A stretch of DNA of 64,000 nt from Shimazuella kribbensis DSM 45090 (GTDB taxonomy: Bacteria > Bacillota > Bacilli > Thermoactinomycetales > Thermoactinomycetaceae): the NCBI RefSeq assembly GCF_000428065.1, contig NZ_ATZF01000001.1:177822-241821 (forward strand). The letters are read 5' to 3'. Of this stretch, positions 53,010 through 61,485 are shown piece after piece; the first letter of the stretch is position 1; every line of letters begins with the position of its first letter. The notes under the pieces are model-generated. The model saw nothing but the letters and a program-made list of their open reading frames with translations, searched no databases and was not told where the DNA came from. The translations under genes and the position numbers were made by a program.

Positions 53010-53378
53010 CTATGCTTTTTTTAACATCTCCACTGCTTCTTCCGGGCTGATTTCCCCTTTATCCAGCAATGAGATTATCTCTTTTTTGGTCACATCATCT
53101 TGTTTCTTTTGTGGTGAATATCCTAAGGCGACTATAATTTCATCTAATTTTCCACGAACGGTAGGATAAGATATCCCTAACGCTTTTTCCACTTCTTTGA
53201 TATTGCCACGGCAGGTCAAAAAGACTTCAATAAAATGAAGCTGTTCTTTTGCTAATGAGGCTAATTTTGAAAGCTGAAATTCATTTTCGATCGTAGTGTG
53301 ACAGTGCGTACATTGTAGGCGTGTAACTTGTAGTTGCTGACTGCAAACGGGACAAGTTGTAATTATCGGAAATGGCAT
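53010..53378 (-). CDS. DUF2089 protein (zinc ribbon plus helix-turn-helix)
   Basis: 122 residues from ATG 53378, which follows GGGGAAGGAT. An N-terminal zinc ribbon (CPVCSQQLQVTRLQCTHC) precedes a DNA-binding-like helix region (FIEVFLTCRGNIKEVEKALG, then ISYPTVRGKLDEI) and a C-terminal SHOCT-like pair (LLDKGEISPEEAVEML). It heads the operon with the yvlB-like gene and probably regulates it. Confidence 0.85.
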   Translation of the reverse strand: MPFPIITTCPVCSQQLQVTRLQCTHCHTTIENEFQLSKLASLAKEQLHFIEVFLTCRGNIKEVEKALGISYPTVRGKLDEIIVALGYSPQKKQDDVTKKEIISLLDKGEISPEEAVEMLKKA

Positions 53379-53717
53379 ATCCTTCCCCTTTCTTAAACTC
53401 ATTATATAACTGATTATTAAATATATCAATATAAAAATTGATAATATTAATTATAAATCACATATTAATGATATATATTTATTTTTATATTGATCTTTTG
53501 ATTGGTCTGCTCGGGGACGATTAGGAGATTGGAAATGAAAATAAGTCAAGCGATGGGACAAGTTAATAAAAGAATACATATTTCAGGTCATAATAGTCCA
53601 TCACTGTAATGTTTGTGTTACGGACAATAGACATTTTTCCTAGACTTAAGCTCTTATCTTTTATAATGTAAATGTAATGGTAATATTTGAAAAATATATT
53701 ATTTGGAGGAGATGCGA
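53379..53717. other. Intergenic region holding a third PIMT 5' fragment (53529-53570)
   Basis: Within this AT-rich gap, 53529-53570 (GAGATTGGAAATG, AAAATAAGTCAAGCGATGGG, CAAGTTAATAAAAGA) matches the start of the methyltransferase gene at 45937-45980, and is more diverged than the copy at 51857. The remaining bases show no gene. Confidence 0.7.
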
Positions 53718-54149
53718 ATGCAGACATGGGTTTTGTATATCTTTCTTTTGGTTATTGTTATCCTGTTTTTTGGTAGAAAACAACGTATGGATCAGTTAGA
53801 ACAGAGATTAATTAAAAATGAAAGAATAGTACGACTAATAGCAAATAGATTGGGGATTGACCAAGATATAGTAATGGAATTAGATACCGATCTTTTTGAA
53901 CTCCCACAACAAAACAAAACAATAAAACCGTTAAAGCAAGCAAATGAAAGAGAGGAAGATCTCCACGAATTATTACAAAACAAGAAGAGGGAGAGGATAA
54001 ATCGACAGAAGGTAATAGACTTGGAACTTTTAGAACTATTGCAGCATGGTAAAAAAATAGAAGCGATAAAACGAGCTAGGCAACGATATGACTTTGGATT
54101 AAAAGAGGCAAAAGATCATGTTGAGCATTTAGAACGAAAATTTCTTTAA
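53718..54149 (+). CDS. Membrane-anchored protein with ribosomal L7/L12-like C-terminal domain
   Basis: 143 residues. One N-terminal TM helix (WVLYIFLLVIVILFF) precedes a charged linker and a C-terminal segment LLQHGKKIEAIKRARQRYDF then GLKEAKDHVEHLE, the L7/L12 C-terminal helix-turn pattern seen in many small Bacillus proteins. Start at 53718, eight bases after GGAGG. Function unknown. Confidence 0.7.
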   Translation: MQTWVLYIFLLVIVILFFGRKQRMDQLEQRLIKNERIVRLIANRLGIDQDIVMELDTDLFELPQQNKTIKPLKQANEREEDLHELLQNKKRERINRQKVIDLELLELLQHGKKIEAIKRARQRYDFGLKEAKDHVEHLERKFL

Positions 54150-54242
54150 GCATTAGCCAAATGTATTTTCATTAATAATCTGAATTGTTTTTCTCTTATG
54201 TTATAATTAAGATGTAAATACAATTCTGTTAGGAGGAGCATC

Positions 54243-54455
54243 ATGACGAAAAAACGGAAGCAACGTAAGCGTCGTACAACCTCCAGTTCAAGTACCCAAA
54301 ACCATTATCCTATAACTGATTCTAGTTCCAGCTACGATAGCAATTCCAGTTCAAACTATGATTCGGGCTCTAGTTCAAATTCCAGTTCAAGTTATGACTC
54401 CAATTCTAGCTCGAGTTCAAGTTATGACTCAGGTTCTGACTCAGGTGGCTTTTAG
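54243..54455 (+). CDS. Low-complexity Ser/Tyr/Asp-rich small protein
   Basis: 70 residues: a basic start (MTKKRKQRKRRTT) followed by about 50 residues that are nearly all Ser with Tyr, Asp and Asn in irregular repeats (SSYDSNSSS), ending SGGF. AGGAGG precedes the ATG. Such proteins occur in spore coats and envelopes; there is no direct evidence here. The DNA has a matching AGTTC/TCCAG repetitive texture. Confidence 0.7.
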   Translation: MTKKRKQRKRRTTSSSSTQNHYPITDSSSSYDSNSSSNYDSGSSSNSSSSYDSNSSSSSSYDSGSDSGGF

Positions 54456-54543
54456 CCCAAATGCTGGTTACGGTTATCTATAAAGTTGATTAACTCATAA
54501 AAGTATTAGTGAAATCAGACAAAATGCCGACTTTGGTTATTCC

Positions 54544-54571
54544 GTCGCCTGCTGCAATTGGGCGACTTTTT
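54544..54571 (+). terminator. Terminator between convergent genes
   Basis: GTCGCC/GGCGAC stem with an 11-base loop, followed by TTTTTTGTTTT. Confidence 0.8.
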
Positions 54572-54578
54572 TGTTTTA

Positions 54579-54839
54579 TCATTTTTTCACTATAGGTGTC
54601 TGTTTTAGCCAATCCCAAACAGTTTGATAATGTTCATCGATTAAATCCAGAATGTTATTAGCGGTCTTTTTTTCTTCTTCTGTATCCATATTCTTTTTTC
54701 GAAAGGTAATATCACCTTCTGCACTATGCAATATTTCTAGGTATTGATTAGCTTCACTAGCCGTTTTAATTCCTTGGAATTTGGATTTTATTATTTCTTC
54801 CCATTCCTGAATTACTTGTATATCTATGTTGTTTTCCAT
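54579..54839 (-). CDS. Small acidic protein at the end of the immunity gene array
   Basis: 86 residues, helical and acidic (VIQEWEEIIKSKFQGIKTAS), no signal or membrane part. The second ATG (54839) sits five bases after GGAGG; the first is too close. Its place at the 3' end of a run of SMI1/KNR4 genes suggests another immunity-type protein. I do not recognise the family. Confidence 0.55.
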   Translation of the reverse strand: MENNIDIQVIQEWEEIIKSKFQGIKTASEANQYLEILHSAEGDITFRKKNMDTEEEKKTANNILDLIDEHYQTVWDWLKQTPIVKK

Positions 54840-54880
54840 CATATCCTCCTATTTACATTGATCTATTCGTTTTCTTAAAA

Positions 54881-55345
54881 TTACTCAGTTTCCACTTTGA
54901 ATCTCTGTACAAATTGAGTAAAAGTGGGAGCTAAAATAGTAACAAAGTCTTGATTGAGACTTCCATCATCATGAAGAAAATTAAAAGCATCTATCCGGTC
55001 CGTAAAAACAACGACTGGTTCTTTGCCTTTGACTTTATCATAATAAAATTGATAACGATCCAATGCCGAGTTTTCACCGAATGGAACAAAGATTGCCTGT
55101 TGTCTCTGATGCTTTTCTAATTCACTATTAACTTCTTCGAAAACCTCTATTATTTCCTGTGTGTCATAGAAGTTTTGAACTTGGTAACGATAGCCATCAA
55201 GTGGATAATAAACCTCATACTCCTCATAAAAGCCAATATATTTGTGAAAGAAAGATTTATAATCACTTGGAAGACTCGCTTTTATCACATTCTCTAATGG
55301 AGTAAAATCTTCTGGTTCATTTTCATTTAAGAGCCAATTTACCAT
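54881..55345 (-). CDS. SMI1/KNR4-family immunity-type protein (copy 1)
   Basis: 154 residues: a low-complexity acidic start, then the SMI1/KNR4 signature LPSDYKSFFHKYIGF near residue 29, and IFVPFGENSALDRYQFYYDK in the middle, the strand-loop of the fold. SUKH proteins of this fold are immunity proteins for polymorphic toxins. One of four related genes in a row, all on the minus strand and all downstream of the toxin at 58235-59791. Confidence 0.8.
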   Translation of the reverse strand: MVNWLLNENEPEDFTPLENVIKASLPSDYKSFFHKYIGFYEEYEVYYPLDGYRYQVQNFYDTQEIIEVFEEVNSELEKHQRQQAIFVPFGENSALDRYQFYYDKVKGKEPVVVFTDRIDAFNFLHDDGSLNQDFVTILAPTFTQFVQRFKVETE

Positions 55346-55522
55346 GCAATGTAACCACCTATTTTTTTATTTGTTGTCCCCAAAAATTCATGACCTCTAA
55401 TGGAAAGGAGTCATGATAATTATGAAGGTAGAATTATAAGATAATGCAATATATTGTGGCATGTAAGTCCTTAATATACCTTGCCAGGACATCAAGTTTG
55501 ATTAGTATTTTAAAAATGAAAC

Positions 55523-55541
55523 CTCTGTCATTGACAGAGGC
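55523..55541 (-). terminator. Terminator between SMI1/KNR4 copies 1 and 2
   Basis: 8-bp stem CCTCTGTC/GACAGAGG with a 3-base loop, followed on the minus strand by TTTCATTTTTA. Confidence 0.75.
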
Positions 55542-55549
55542 TGTAACTA

Positions 55550-55999
55550 TTAATCAAAGTAAAGACTATCTAATAGATCTTTAAATGAATTGCTAATAGA
55601 AGTAATTGCATCGTCATCTTCCTGATAATCAAGTTCATGATCCAATAAAATGATGGAAGGATCAATTAGGTTCGTACTGTAATCAAAACATAGAAAGTTA
55701 CCAGCAGGATCGTTAGCAAACGGAATAATATATGGGGGTATCAACTCATCTTCCAATAAAAATTTGTAAGTAGATACAACGTCCAAGTAATTATCCGATT
55801 TATACATTAGTAAAAGTTGGCCAAATACTCCTTTTCGTCCATTGGGTTTAGTGTAATATTCTTTTTTGGGGATTCCGCCGTGATTGTGAATCACACACTC
55901 CACGTATTCTCTAGGAAATAATATCCCCAGCTTTTGTTCTGCCTTTTTTATGTCATCTAATGAAACATTCGTTGCAAAATCCCATTCTAAAGAACTCAT
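55550..55999 (-). CDS. SMI1/KNR4-family immunity-type protein (copy 2)
   Basis: 149 residues from ATG 55999: the helix IKKAEQKLGILFPREYVECV and NHGGIPKKEYY, then IIPFANDPAGNFLCFDYS, the core strands of the SUKH fold. A GTG three codons earlier is too near the ribosome site. It differs clearly from copies 1, 3 and 4, so it may oppose a different toxin. Confidence 0.82.
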   Translation of the reverse strand: MSSLEWDFATNVSLDDIKKAEQKLGILFPREYVECVIHNHGGIPKKEYYTKPNGRKGVFGQLLLMYKSDNYLDVVSTYKFLLEDELIPPYIIPFANDPAGNFLCFDYSTNLIDPSIILLDHELDYQEDDDAITSISNSFKDLLDSLYFD

Positions 56000-56081
56000 T
56001 CCATCCACATCCTATACCTGTTCCCTCCGCTGATAGGAGTAGAAATAAAACGTCGTTGCTTCATACAACGGCAGGTTCATT

Positions 56082-56546
56082 TTATATTTTTACTGGATAT
56101 ATAGCTTGTAAAAATTCTGTGAAAGTATTTCGTACATGTATCACAAGATCAGATAACTCATCCCCATCAAACCATTCTTCTGGTGCTTCATCAGACGAGT
56201 AGTGGATGATAGATGGATGAGAATGTCCTTTTTTATAGTAAAGAGCATATGGATCTAATGCGGAATTAAAAGCAAATGGGACAATAATACCTTTTTCAAA
56301 GACGGATTGATCTTCTTCTTTAATGGATTCTACTTCATCTATTATATCAGTGATGGGATAAAATTCATCGAAATGAAGAGTTTCACTGTTAACGTTTATA
56401 TCATAATTTCCAGACTCAGATAGAGAATATTGCTGGAAGAAATCGATAAAGTCTTGAGGAAGCTTGGTCTCAATATATGCCTCAAGTTCATGAAAAACAT
56501 CACTGTTTGGTATTTCTTCATCTGATAATTTTCTTACTGGTATCAT
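56082..56546 (-). CDS. SMI1/KNR4-family immunity-type protein (copy 3)
   Basis: 154 residues: LEAYIETKLPQDFIDFFQQY and IIVPFAFNSALDPYALYYKK match copy 1 in layout, with different surface residues. GAGGATG precedes the ATG. A hairpin-containing spacer separates it from copy 4. Confidence 0.8.
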   Translation of the reverse strand: MIPVRKLSDEEIPNSDVFHELEAYIETKLPQDFIDFFQQYSLSESGNYDINVNSETLHFDEFYPITDIIDEVESIKEEDQSVFEKGIIVPFAFNSALDPYALYYKKGHSHPSIIHYSSDEAPEEWFDGDELSDLVIHVRNTFTEFLQAIYPVKI

Positions 56547-56575
56547 CTTTGCACATCCTCATTTAAATGGGAAAA

Positions 56576-56606
56576 ATGCCTACAGTTTTTAAGAAACCAT
56601 AGGCAT
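56576..56606 (-). terminator. Hairpin between SMI1/KNR4 copies 3 and 4
   Basis: ATGCCTA/TAGGCAT stem with a 17-base loop; on the minus strand TTTTTCCC follows. Confidence 0.55.
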
Positions 56607-56619
56607 AGTGTTTTAAGTT

Positions 56620-57063
56620 TTATTCATCAGGAAATAGTCCAATTAAAAATTCCGAAATATTATTCGATAAAAAATACATATTGCTCATCTGATTAGGATC
56701 ATCTGTTTCTTGTTCGTGATCCCAAAAGTATATTTTTTCATAAAAAGAACCCTCAATGCCCAAACAGATAATGTTGCCAGCTGGATCATCTCCGATGGGA
56801 ATGAATCCTTTAGGAAGCCTATCATCCAACAATTCCATATAATCATTAAGATTATCATACATCTCACCAATACCAAAGAATACATTCAGCACACTTGAAC
56901 CTTGTTCTGGCGATATGTGGAAAAGACTGGGTTCTGGAAAGCCGCCATTCCATTTTAACAAAAATTTTTTATACTGCTTTGTTAACTGAACATTGTTTTC
57001 CTTTTCAAAAGCCATTATGTCTGACTCAGAAAGTTTTTTGTGGGAACGGTGTATTTTAACCAT
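56620..57063 (-). CDS. SMI1/KNR4-family immunity-type protein (copy 4)
   Basis: 147 residues: IMAFEKENNVQLTKQYKKFL and KWNGGFPEPSLF, then FIPIGDDPAGNIICLGIEG and IYFWDHEQETDDPN, a typical bacterial SMI1/KNR4 layout. AAGGAGG precedes the ATG by ten bases. A 7-bp AGACCTG/CAGGTCT hairpin is at ~57205-57222 upstream. Confidence 0.85.
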   Translation of the reverse strand: MVKIHRSHKKLSESDIMAFEKENNVQLTKQYKKFLLKWNGGFPEPSLFHISPEQGSSVLNVFFGIGEMYDNLNDYMELLDDRLPKGFIPIGDDPAGNIICLGIEGSFYEKIYFWDHEQETDDPNQMSNMYFLSNNISEFLIGLFPDE

Positions 57064-57282
57064 TATTGTTGAACCTCCTTGACTATTTTTCCCTATCCTC
57101 TCTTTAGTAGAATAAGTAGTTCATCGAAAGAAATTCAAAATCGGAAAACGTCCATTTTTCTTTATCGATAGCTTCCTCGTGATCCTCCAATTTTCTAATA
57201 TTAGACCTGCCTACAGGTCTATTTTGAGATGTAAATTAGATGGAAAACAAAGTTCATGATGATAGAGCAAAGTTTCTTAAAG

Positions 57283-57729
57283 TTAACGAACGCCTTTTTC
57301 TTCCATTTCTTCTTCTGTATTTTTAAACATTTTATACATATAGTCACCATATCTACGATCAGTGCAGGAGAGAATATCCGTCAAAGGTGAAGCCTCTATC
57401 CCTTTTCCTATTTTTACAATTGGAAAACTGTAGTAGACATATTGAGGATCATCCAATGACACATCCCATTTACCATTTAAATTTTTTACATAGACCCGTC
57501 CTACATATCGGATCATTTCATCTAATACTTTTGCCGGTTCATTGTCTAAAAATGATTGTGTAGTAGCATGGTTATCCAAAATCCATTTCTCCAGACGGAT
57601 AAGAGATTCAGGTGAATAGTCTAGTTGTAGCTCTTTGAAGTCTTCTGAAAAAATCTCCAGCACATCAGATGCAAAAAAAAGCCACTCTTGAAAGGATTCT
57701 TCATCTGAAAAAAATTCATCTTCGATCAT
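57283..57729 (-). CDS. Putative immunity protein, paralogue B
   Basis: 148 residues, very similar to the next gene upstream (57781-58224): both share EEFFSDE/DSFQEWLFF, the segment DFKELQLDYSPESLIRLEKW, MxRYVGxVYVK and YVYYS-PIVKI. A tandem duplicate of the immunity gene adjoining the toxin is common where a second toxin variant once existed. GAGGT precedes the ATG. Confidence 0.7.
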   Translation of the reverse strand: MIEDEFFSDEESFQEWLFFASDVLEIFSEDFKELQLDYSPESLIRLEKWILDNHATTQSFLDNEPAKVLDEMIRYVGRVYVKNLNGKWDVSLDDPQYVYYSFPIVKIGKGIEASPLTDILSCTDRRYGDYMYKMFKNTEEEMEEKGVR

Positions 57730-57780
57730 TAAAAATACCTCGATTTTTAAATTTAACTTTTAGATCATATAGAAGAAATT

Positions 57781-58224
57781 TTATAAATATTTCTCTTCTA
57801 ATAGTTTTTTTTCGTTCATAAACACTCGAAACATGTAATCATCACGTCTTCTATCCATACTTGCCACAAGTTCAGAGAATGGAGATACTGCACTATACTC
57901 ACTGATTTTCACGATTGGCATACTATAATAAACATATTGTTTGTCATCTAATACAACATCCCATTTTGCTTTCAGTTGTTTTACATATACTTGCCCTACA
58001 TATCTCAACATCCCATCCAGAACTTTTGCTGATTCATTTTCTACAAAAATCTCTGGAGTGGGATATTTTGCCAAAATCCACTTTTCTAGACGAATAAGAG
58101 ATTCAGGTGAATAATCTAGTTGAAGCTCTTTAAAATCTTCAATAAATGTCTCAACAACATCCGATGTAAAAAAAAGCCACTCTTGAAAGGAATCTTCATC
58201 TGAAAAAAATTCTTCTTCCATCAT
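57781..58224 (-). CDS. Putative immunity protein, paralogue A (next to toxin)
   Basis: 147 residues from ATG 58224, which follows GAGGTG. It starts 10 bases after the toxin stop, the usual place of a cognate immunity gene. Acidic and soluble, with alpha/beta character, DYSPESLIRLEKWILAKYPT and a conserved WDVVLDDKQYVYYSMPIVKI stretch shared with paralogue B. I cannot name the family. Neutralisation of the adjacent nuclease is inferred from position. Confidence 0.75.
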   Translation of the reverse strand: MMEEEFFSDEDSFQEWLFFTSDVVETFIEDFKELQLDYSPESLIRLEKWILAKYPTPEIFVENESAKVLDGMLRYVGQVYVKQLKAKWDVVLDDKQYVYYSMPIVKISEYSAVSPFSELVASMDRRRDDYMFRVFMNEKKLLEEKYL

Positions 58225-58234
58225 AATAAGCACC

Positions 58235-59791
58235 TCAATTTTCAAATTTAATTTTGATTCCACTTTTTTTTAGCTCTTGAATCAAAGGTTCACTTGCATC
58301 TGCCTTTTCAAAAACCCACGTAATATCCCAACCCTTTGCAACTAAATACGCATCTTTTTCAATTTCTTCATGGATTCTTGGACTTCTAGAAAAGTATCCT
58401 TTACTCCCATCAGATTTAGTAGTTGTTTTATGTTCAATAGCTAGTTTTTTCTTTCTGTTAGCTATATCTAAATAACGACGACCAAAAGGAGTTTTTTCAT
58501 GAACTTGAGTTGATCCATTCCAAGTAAGTTTTTCCTTATATTTCTCAACTGATTGATGAGATTTACTTGATTTTCCCATATTCGCTTCATACAGATTACT
58601 CCAACGCCCATAGCTCATTTTCCCTCCTTGTTCTTGATATTCTTTCCACCTCTGTGCTTTATGTTCTGGACTTCCCTTTATGAAGTCATTATTTTTGACA
58701 ACTTTGGGGCTTTTAGTTCCATCTCCACTAGTAGTAAACTTCTGCAACCATTGCCCAAATCCTGTATCCCCAATTGTTTTAGATACAGAAGAACCTCCAC
58801 CTTCAAAAGCTAAGGCAGGAGAGAGTTGTTCGAAGGGATTGGCTGGTAGTTTGTTGATTTGCGAGACAATAGAAGGAGCTTTTTCGATTAGCTGTCCGCC
58901 GCCAAAGACCAAACCAATACCAATGGCAGCAGATAAGAGAGCATTTTTCCAGTTCACGGCTCCGTTTTTCAGTTTATCCCAGATTGCACTGTCTGTAGCT
59001 CCAGCTGCCCCTCCGCCAAAAGACAGTGGCAAAAATTTTTGGAAAAAGGGACTGAGTTTGCTTAGTAGTCCTGCTGTACCAGCTCGGATACTACTGGTGA
59101 CCGCTCCTCCTACGCCCATGCTGATCAGGCCGGCAAATCCTCCAATCGCAGCATCTTTGGCGATTGTTTTTGGATCACTACCCATAAGCCATGAAATGCC
59201 TGCACCTAATCCAGCACTCACAAGAATTCCTGTTCCGATAAGAGGTGCTACAAAAAGTAATCCTGCACCAGCTAGTACCGTTGCTCCGCCAGCTACATAT
59301 TCTTTGTTTTCTTTTGTCCAATTCCAAACGGAAGAGGCTGCCTGTTTGGTGCCATTCCACATACTTGAAGCGACATTCTTTGTACTATCCCAAATGGTGT
59401 TGCCAAAAGATTTTACACCATCGATCATTCCACCGAAGAAGCTTTTTGATGGAGTAGGAGGGGGGGTATCCTGTGTGGGTGGTTGGCTGTGGATGAGTGG
59501 AGAATTTTTGTTGGAGATAGAATTTTCGCTAGTTGGAATAGAAGGATAGGAAGAGTTTAGACTTGGTATGGTGTTGATATCTGACTTTATTTGCGTTTGT
59601 CCTGCAATTACTTCTTCTACTTTTTTAATAACCGACTCTTGAACTTGATCACTAGCTAAGGCTGTATAGAGGATGCTAACCAACAGTGTCCCACAAACCA
59701 TTAGCATGATATATTCTACGGTTGGACTGCCTCTGCGATCTTTCAATGTATTGTTGAATGATCGAATAATGTTAAATAACTTGATGTTCAA
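58235..59791 (-). CDS. Polymorphic toxin: pilin-like N-terminus, C-terminal PD-(D/E)XK-like nuclease
   Basis: 518 residues. The N-terminus RRGSPTVEYIMLMVCGTLLV resembles Flp-pilin/TadE-type signal helices. A Ser/Pro/Thr-rich spacer follows (residues ~75-115), then Trp-rich repeats, then a Gly/Ala-rich hydrophobic region (~165-320) as in toxins that cross membranes. The last ~100 residues contain GRRYLDIANRKKKLAIEHKT, a D-x(n)-ExK core of restriction-endonuclease fold. TTG start behind GAGGTGAT. Cognate immunity candidates follow at once. Delivery route is unknown; no secretion genes are nearby. Confidence 0.75.
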   Translation of the reverse strand: MNIKLFNIIRSFNNTLKDRRGSPTVEYIMLMVCGTLLVSILYTALASDQVQESVIKKVEEVIAGQTQIKSDINTIPSLNSSYPSIPTSENSISNKNSPLIHSQPPTQDTPPPTPSKSFFGGMIDGVKSFGNTIWDSTKNVASSMWNGTKQAASSVWNWTKENKEYVAGGATVLAGAGLLFVAPLIGTGILVSAGLGAGISWLMGSDPKTIAKDAAIGGFAGLISMGVGGAVTSSIRAGTAGLLSKLSPFFQKFLPLSFGGGAAGATDSAIWDKLKNGAVNWKNALLSAAIGIGLVFGGGQLIEKAPSIVSQINKLPANPFEQLSPALAFEGGGSSVSKTIGDTGFGQWLQKFTTSGDGTKSPKVVKNNDFIKGSPEHKAQRWKEYQEQGGKMSYGRWSNLYEANMGKSSKSHQSVEKYKEKLTWNGSTQVHEKTPFGRRYLDIANRKKKLAIEHKTTTKSDGSKGYFSRSPRIHEEIEKDAYLVAKGWDITWVFEKADASEPLIQELKKSGIKIKFEN

Positions 59792-60043
59792 ACAAGATCA
59801 CCTCTATTACGACTCATGCTGTTAATAATATAATACAAGATTAACATTAATAGTAACATTTTAAATTAATCGACTATTAAGGATGTATATAGAATATCTG
59901 AGAATAGAAAGAGATAGAGGAGGATGGATTTAATTTTAGGGAGAATAAACGAACCAAGAACGAGGACTCCAATAGTCAGCATGGAGGGGAACCATTTGAT
60001 TTGGAAAAGAAGGGAAGGGGAACTTGTCCAAACATTACTAAAT

Positions 60044-60070
60044 AAAAAAAGCGACCTGATCTTAGGTCGC
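60044..60070 (-). terminator. Terminator after the HigBA-like pair
   Basis: 7-bp stem GCGACCT/AGGTCGC with a 6-base loop and TTTTTTT on the minus strand. Confidence 0.85.
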
Positions 60071-60090
60071 TCCATTCTCGTTATGAATTC

Positions 60091-60411
60091 TTAACTTTTA
60101 TCACTTGGATTCTCCTCAAAATCCAATGCAACCTTTTTCATGCCAAGTGTTTGCAACACTTTGTCATATGTGTCACTCGTGATTCCAGGTGTACCGCCCT
60201 CGATTCGAGAGATGGTCGTCTGCGTAATGGAGTGACCAGTTACTTTTTTTACCTGTTGGACTAGTTCGTTTTGTGTCCAACCCAATTGGATACGGCGGTC
60301 AAAAATAAGATTCCGCATCTGAACAGGGAAACTCTCCATAAATTCGTTCATTTTTGGTGTCTGATCGATAAAGGCCATCAACTCTTGATGATTGGTAGGT
60401 TTTTTCTTCAC
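60091..60411 (-). CDS. XRE-family antitoxin (HigA-like)
   Basis: 106 residues. The helix-turn-helix is LGWTQNELVQQVKKVTGHSI then TQTTISRIEGGTPG. GTG start behind GGGAGA. It follows the toxin-like gene by four bases in toxin-antitoxin order, as in HigBA systems. It likely represses its own promoter. Confidence 0.8.
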   Translation of the reverse strand: MKKKPTNHQELMAFIDQTPKMNEFMESFPVQMRNLIFDRRIQLGWTQNELVQQVKKVTGHSITQTTISRIEGGTPGITSDTYDKVLQTLGMKKVALDFEENPSDKS

Positions 60412-60415
60412 CTTA

Positions 60416-61072
60416 TCATCTCCCTATATACTTAACAGGATTACGAATAAAATCAGCATGCATTTGGAGTGATTGCATGACCATTTTGGAAAAAGCAATA
60501 TTTGATTTAAGTTTCATAATCATACTCTCTGTACAACAAATATACTGAGTTCCATTATGATAATGGGTAAAAAACAGCATTCGAAAAGCATAACCATCTT
60601 TCTGGCGATCCGTTGGAAAATGATCTTCGTGTACTCGAAGTTCCAAAAGGGGCGGACTGTGATCCAATCGTCTAACGACATTCAGGGTTACTAAAAATCC
60701 ATGAGATTCCGTGGTGACAAATTGATAATCTTGAAATGCATCCCAGTCGGGAATACCATGTTTCTCGATATCTCGCAAACCTAAACGAATTAATGGCAAG
60801 AGACGAACGCATAATTTATCGCCAGCATTTGCTTTTTGAGCCATTGCAAAAATAGTATCTAAAGCTGGTCGATCTCCAGAATCGTTTTGTAAATAGGTTA
60901 CTTTGGCTTTATTCATATTATATGTTACAGGATATGAATTGTCAGAAAAAATATATCCTGTTTGATGTACCCCCTTTTTTTGAACATGATTTTTGTGCTG
61001 GAGATAGAGCAAATGGGTAGATGATGCAGTGTGCTTGTACAAAAAAACCGAATTTATAAAATCATTATACAA
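60416..61072 (-). CDS. HigB/Gp49-like toxin candidate
   Basis: Core from MNKAKVTYLQNDSGDRPALD to the end (167 residues from Met at 60919), with LLPLIRLGLRDIEKHGIPDW and LLELRVHEDHFPTDRQKDGY, then AFRMLFFTHYHNGT, a strand pattern like the phage Gp49/HigB family of mRNA interferases. The frame is open to 61072, but TGTATAATG there may instead be a promoter -10 and neither start has a good ribosome site. Paired with the HigA-like gene. Confidence 0.65.
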   Translation of the reverse strand: MYNDFINSVFLYKHTASSTHLLYLQHKNHVQKKGVHQTGYIFSDNSYPVTYNMNKAKVTYLQNDSGDRPALDTIFAMAQKANAGDKLCVRLLPLIRLGLRDIEKHGIPDWDAFQDYQFVTTESHGFLVTLNVVRRLDHSPPLLELRVHEDHFPTDRQKDGYAFRMLFFTHYHNGTQYICCTESMIMKLKSNIAFSKMVMQSLQMHADFIRNPVKYIGR

Positions 61073-61485
61073 TACCTAAAGATGACTTTTGTGAGTAAAA
61101 TTGGTTAAAAACAGATGTAAATTATCCATACTCCATATATATAGATCAGCTAAGATTCTGTATGCATTATTTCGAATAATGTTTTTTGAAATTTTATTCA
61201 TGCTTATTCGTGTCACAACTCAGCCTCTTACATTTTTCCTCTGTTAAAAGTAGGATACATGGTTTGAATGAAGCGGAAGTAAGCAAAATGTATCTGTATA
61301 TTTTTGATATTCTTTCCTCTGTCTTTTCTTGGAATTCTTAAACAAGATCATTGAAGCTATGTGACGGATAATAGGTTTAAATTGCACGGAAATCAGTCTT
61401 TTTATTTTAAAAACCTTTGCACTAGCATGAATGTAATAAGATAAAGAGGTAAGATTATTTTTGGTAATAACGAAAGGGTGGAAGG
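61073..61485. other. Intergenic region between TA pair and VOC genes
   Basis: 413 AT-rich bases with a divergent promoter region. A palindrome CATTATT/AATAATG with a TCG loop (61165-61181) is followed by GTTTTTTG and may act as a terminator. I see no gene. Confidence 0.4.

Noticed and set aside
54340-54440. Tandem DNA repeat in the Ser-rich gene
   Set aside because: The repetition follows from Ser/Tyr/Asp codons and is irregular; not a true tandem repeat locus.
58680-59549. 289-codon plus-strand open frame opposite the polymorphic toxin gene
   Set aside because: It is the reverse of a Gly/Ala/Ser-rich coding region, is Pro/Ala-rich with no ribosome site, and the minus-strand toxin is clearly the real gene.
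59866-60075. 69-codon minus-strand hydrophobic frame between the toxin and the HigA-like gene
   Set aside because: It starts inside the HigBA terminator and has no ribosome site; hydrophobicity reflects T-rich DNA.
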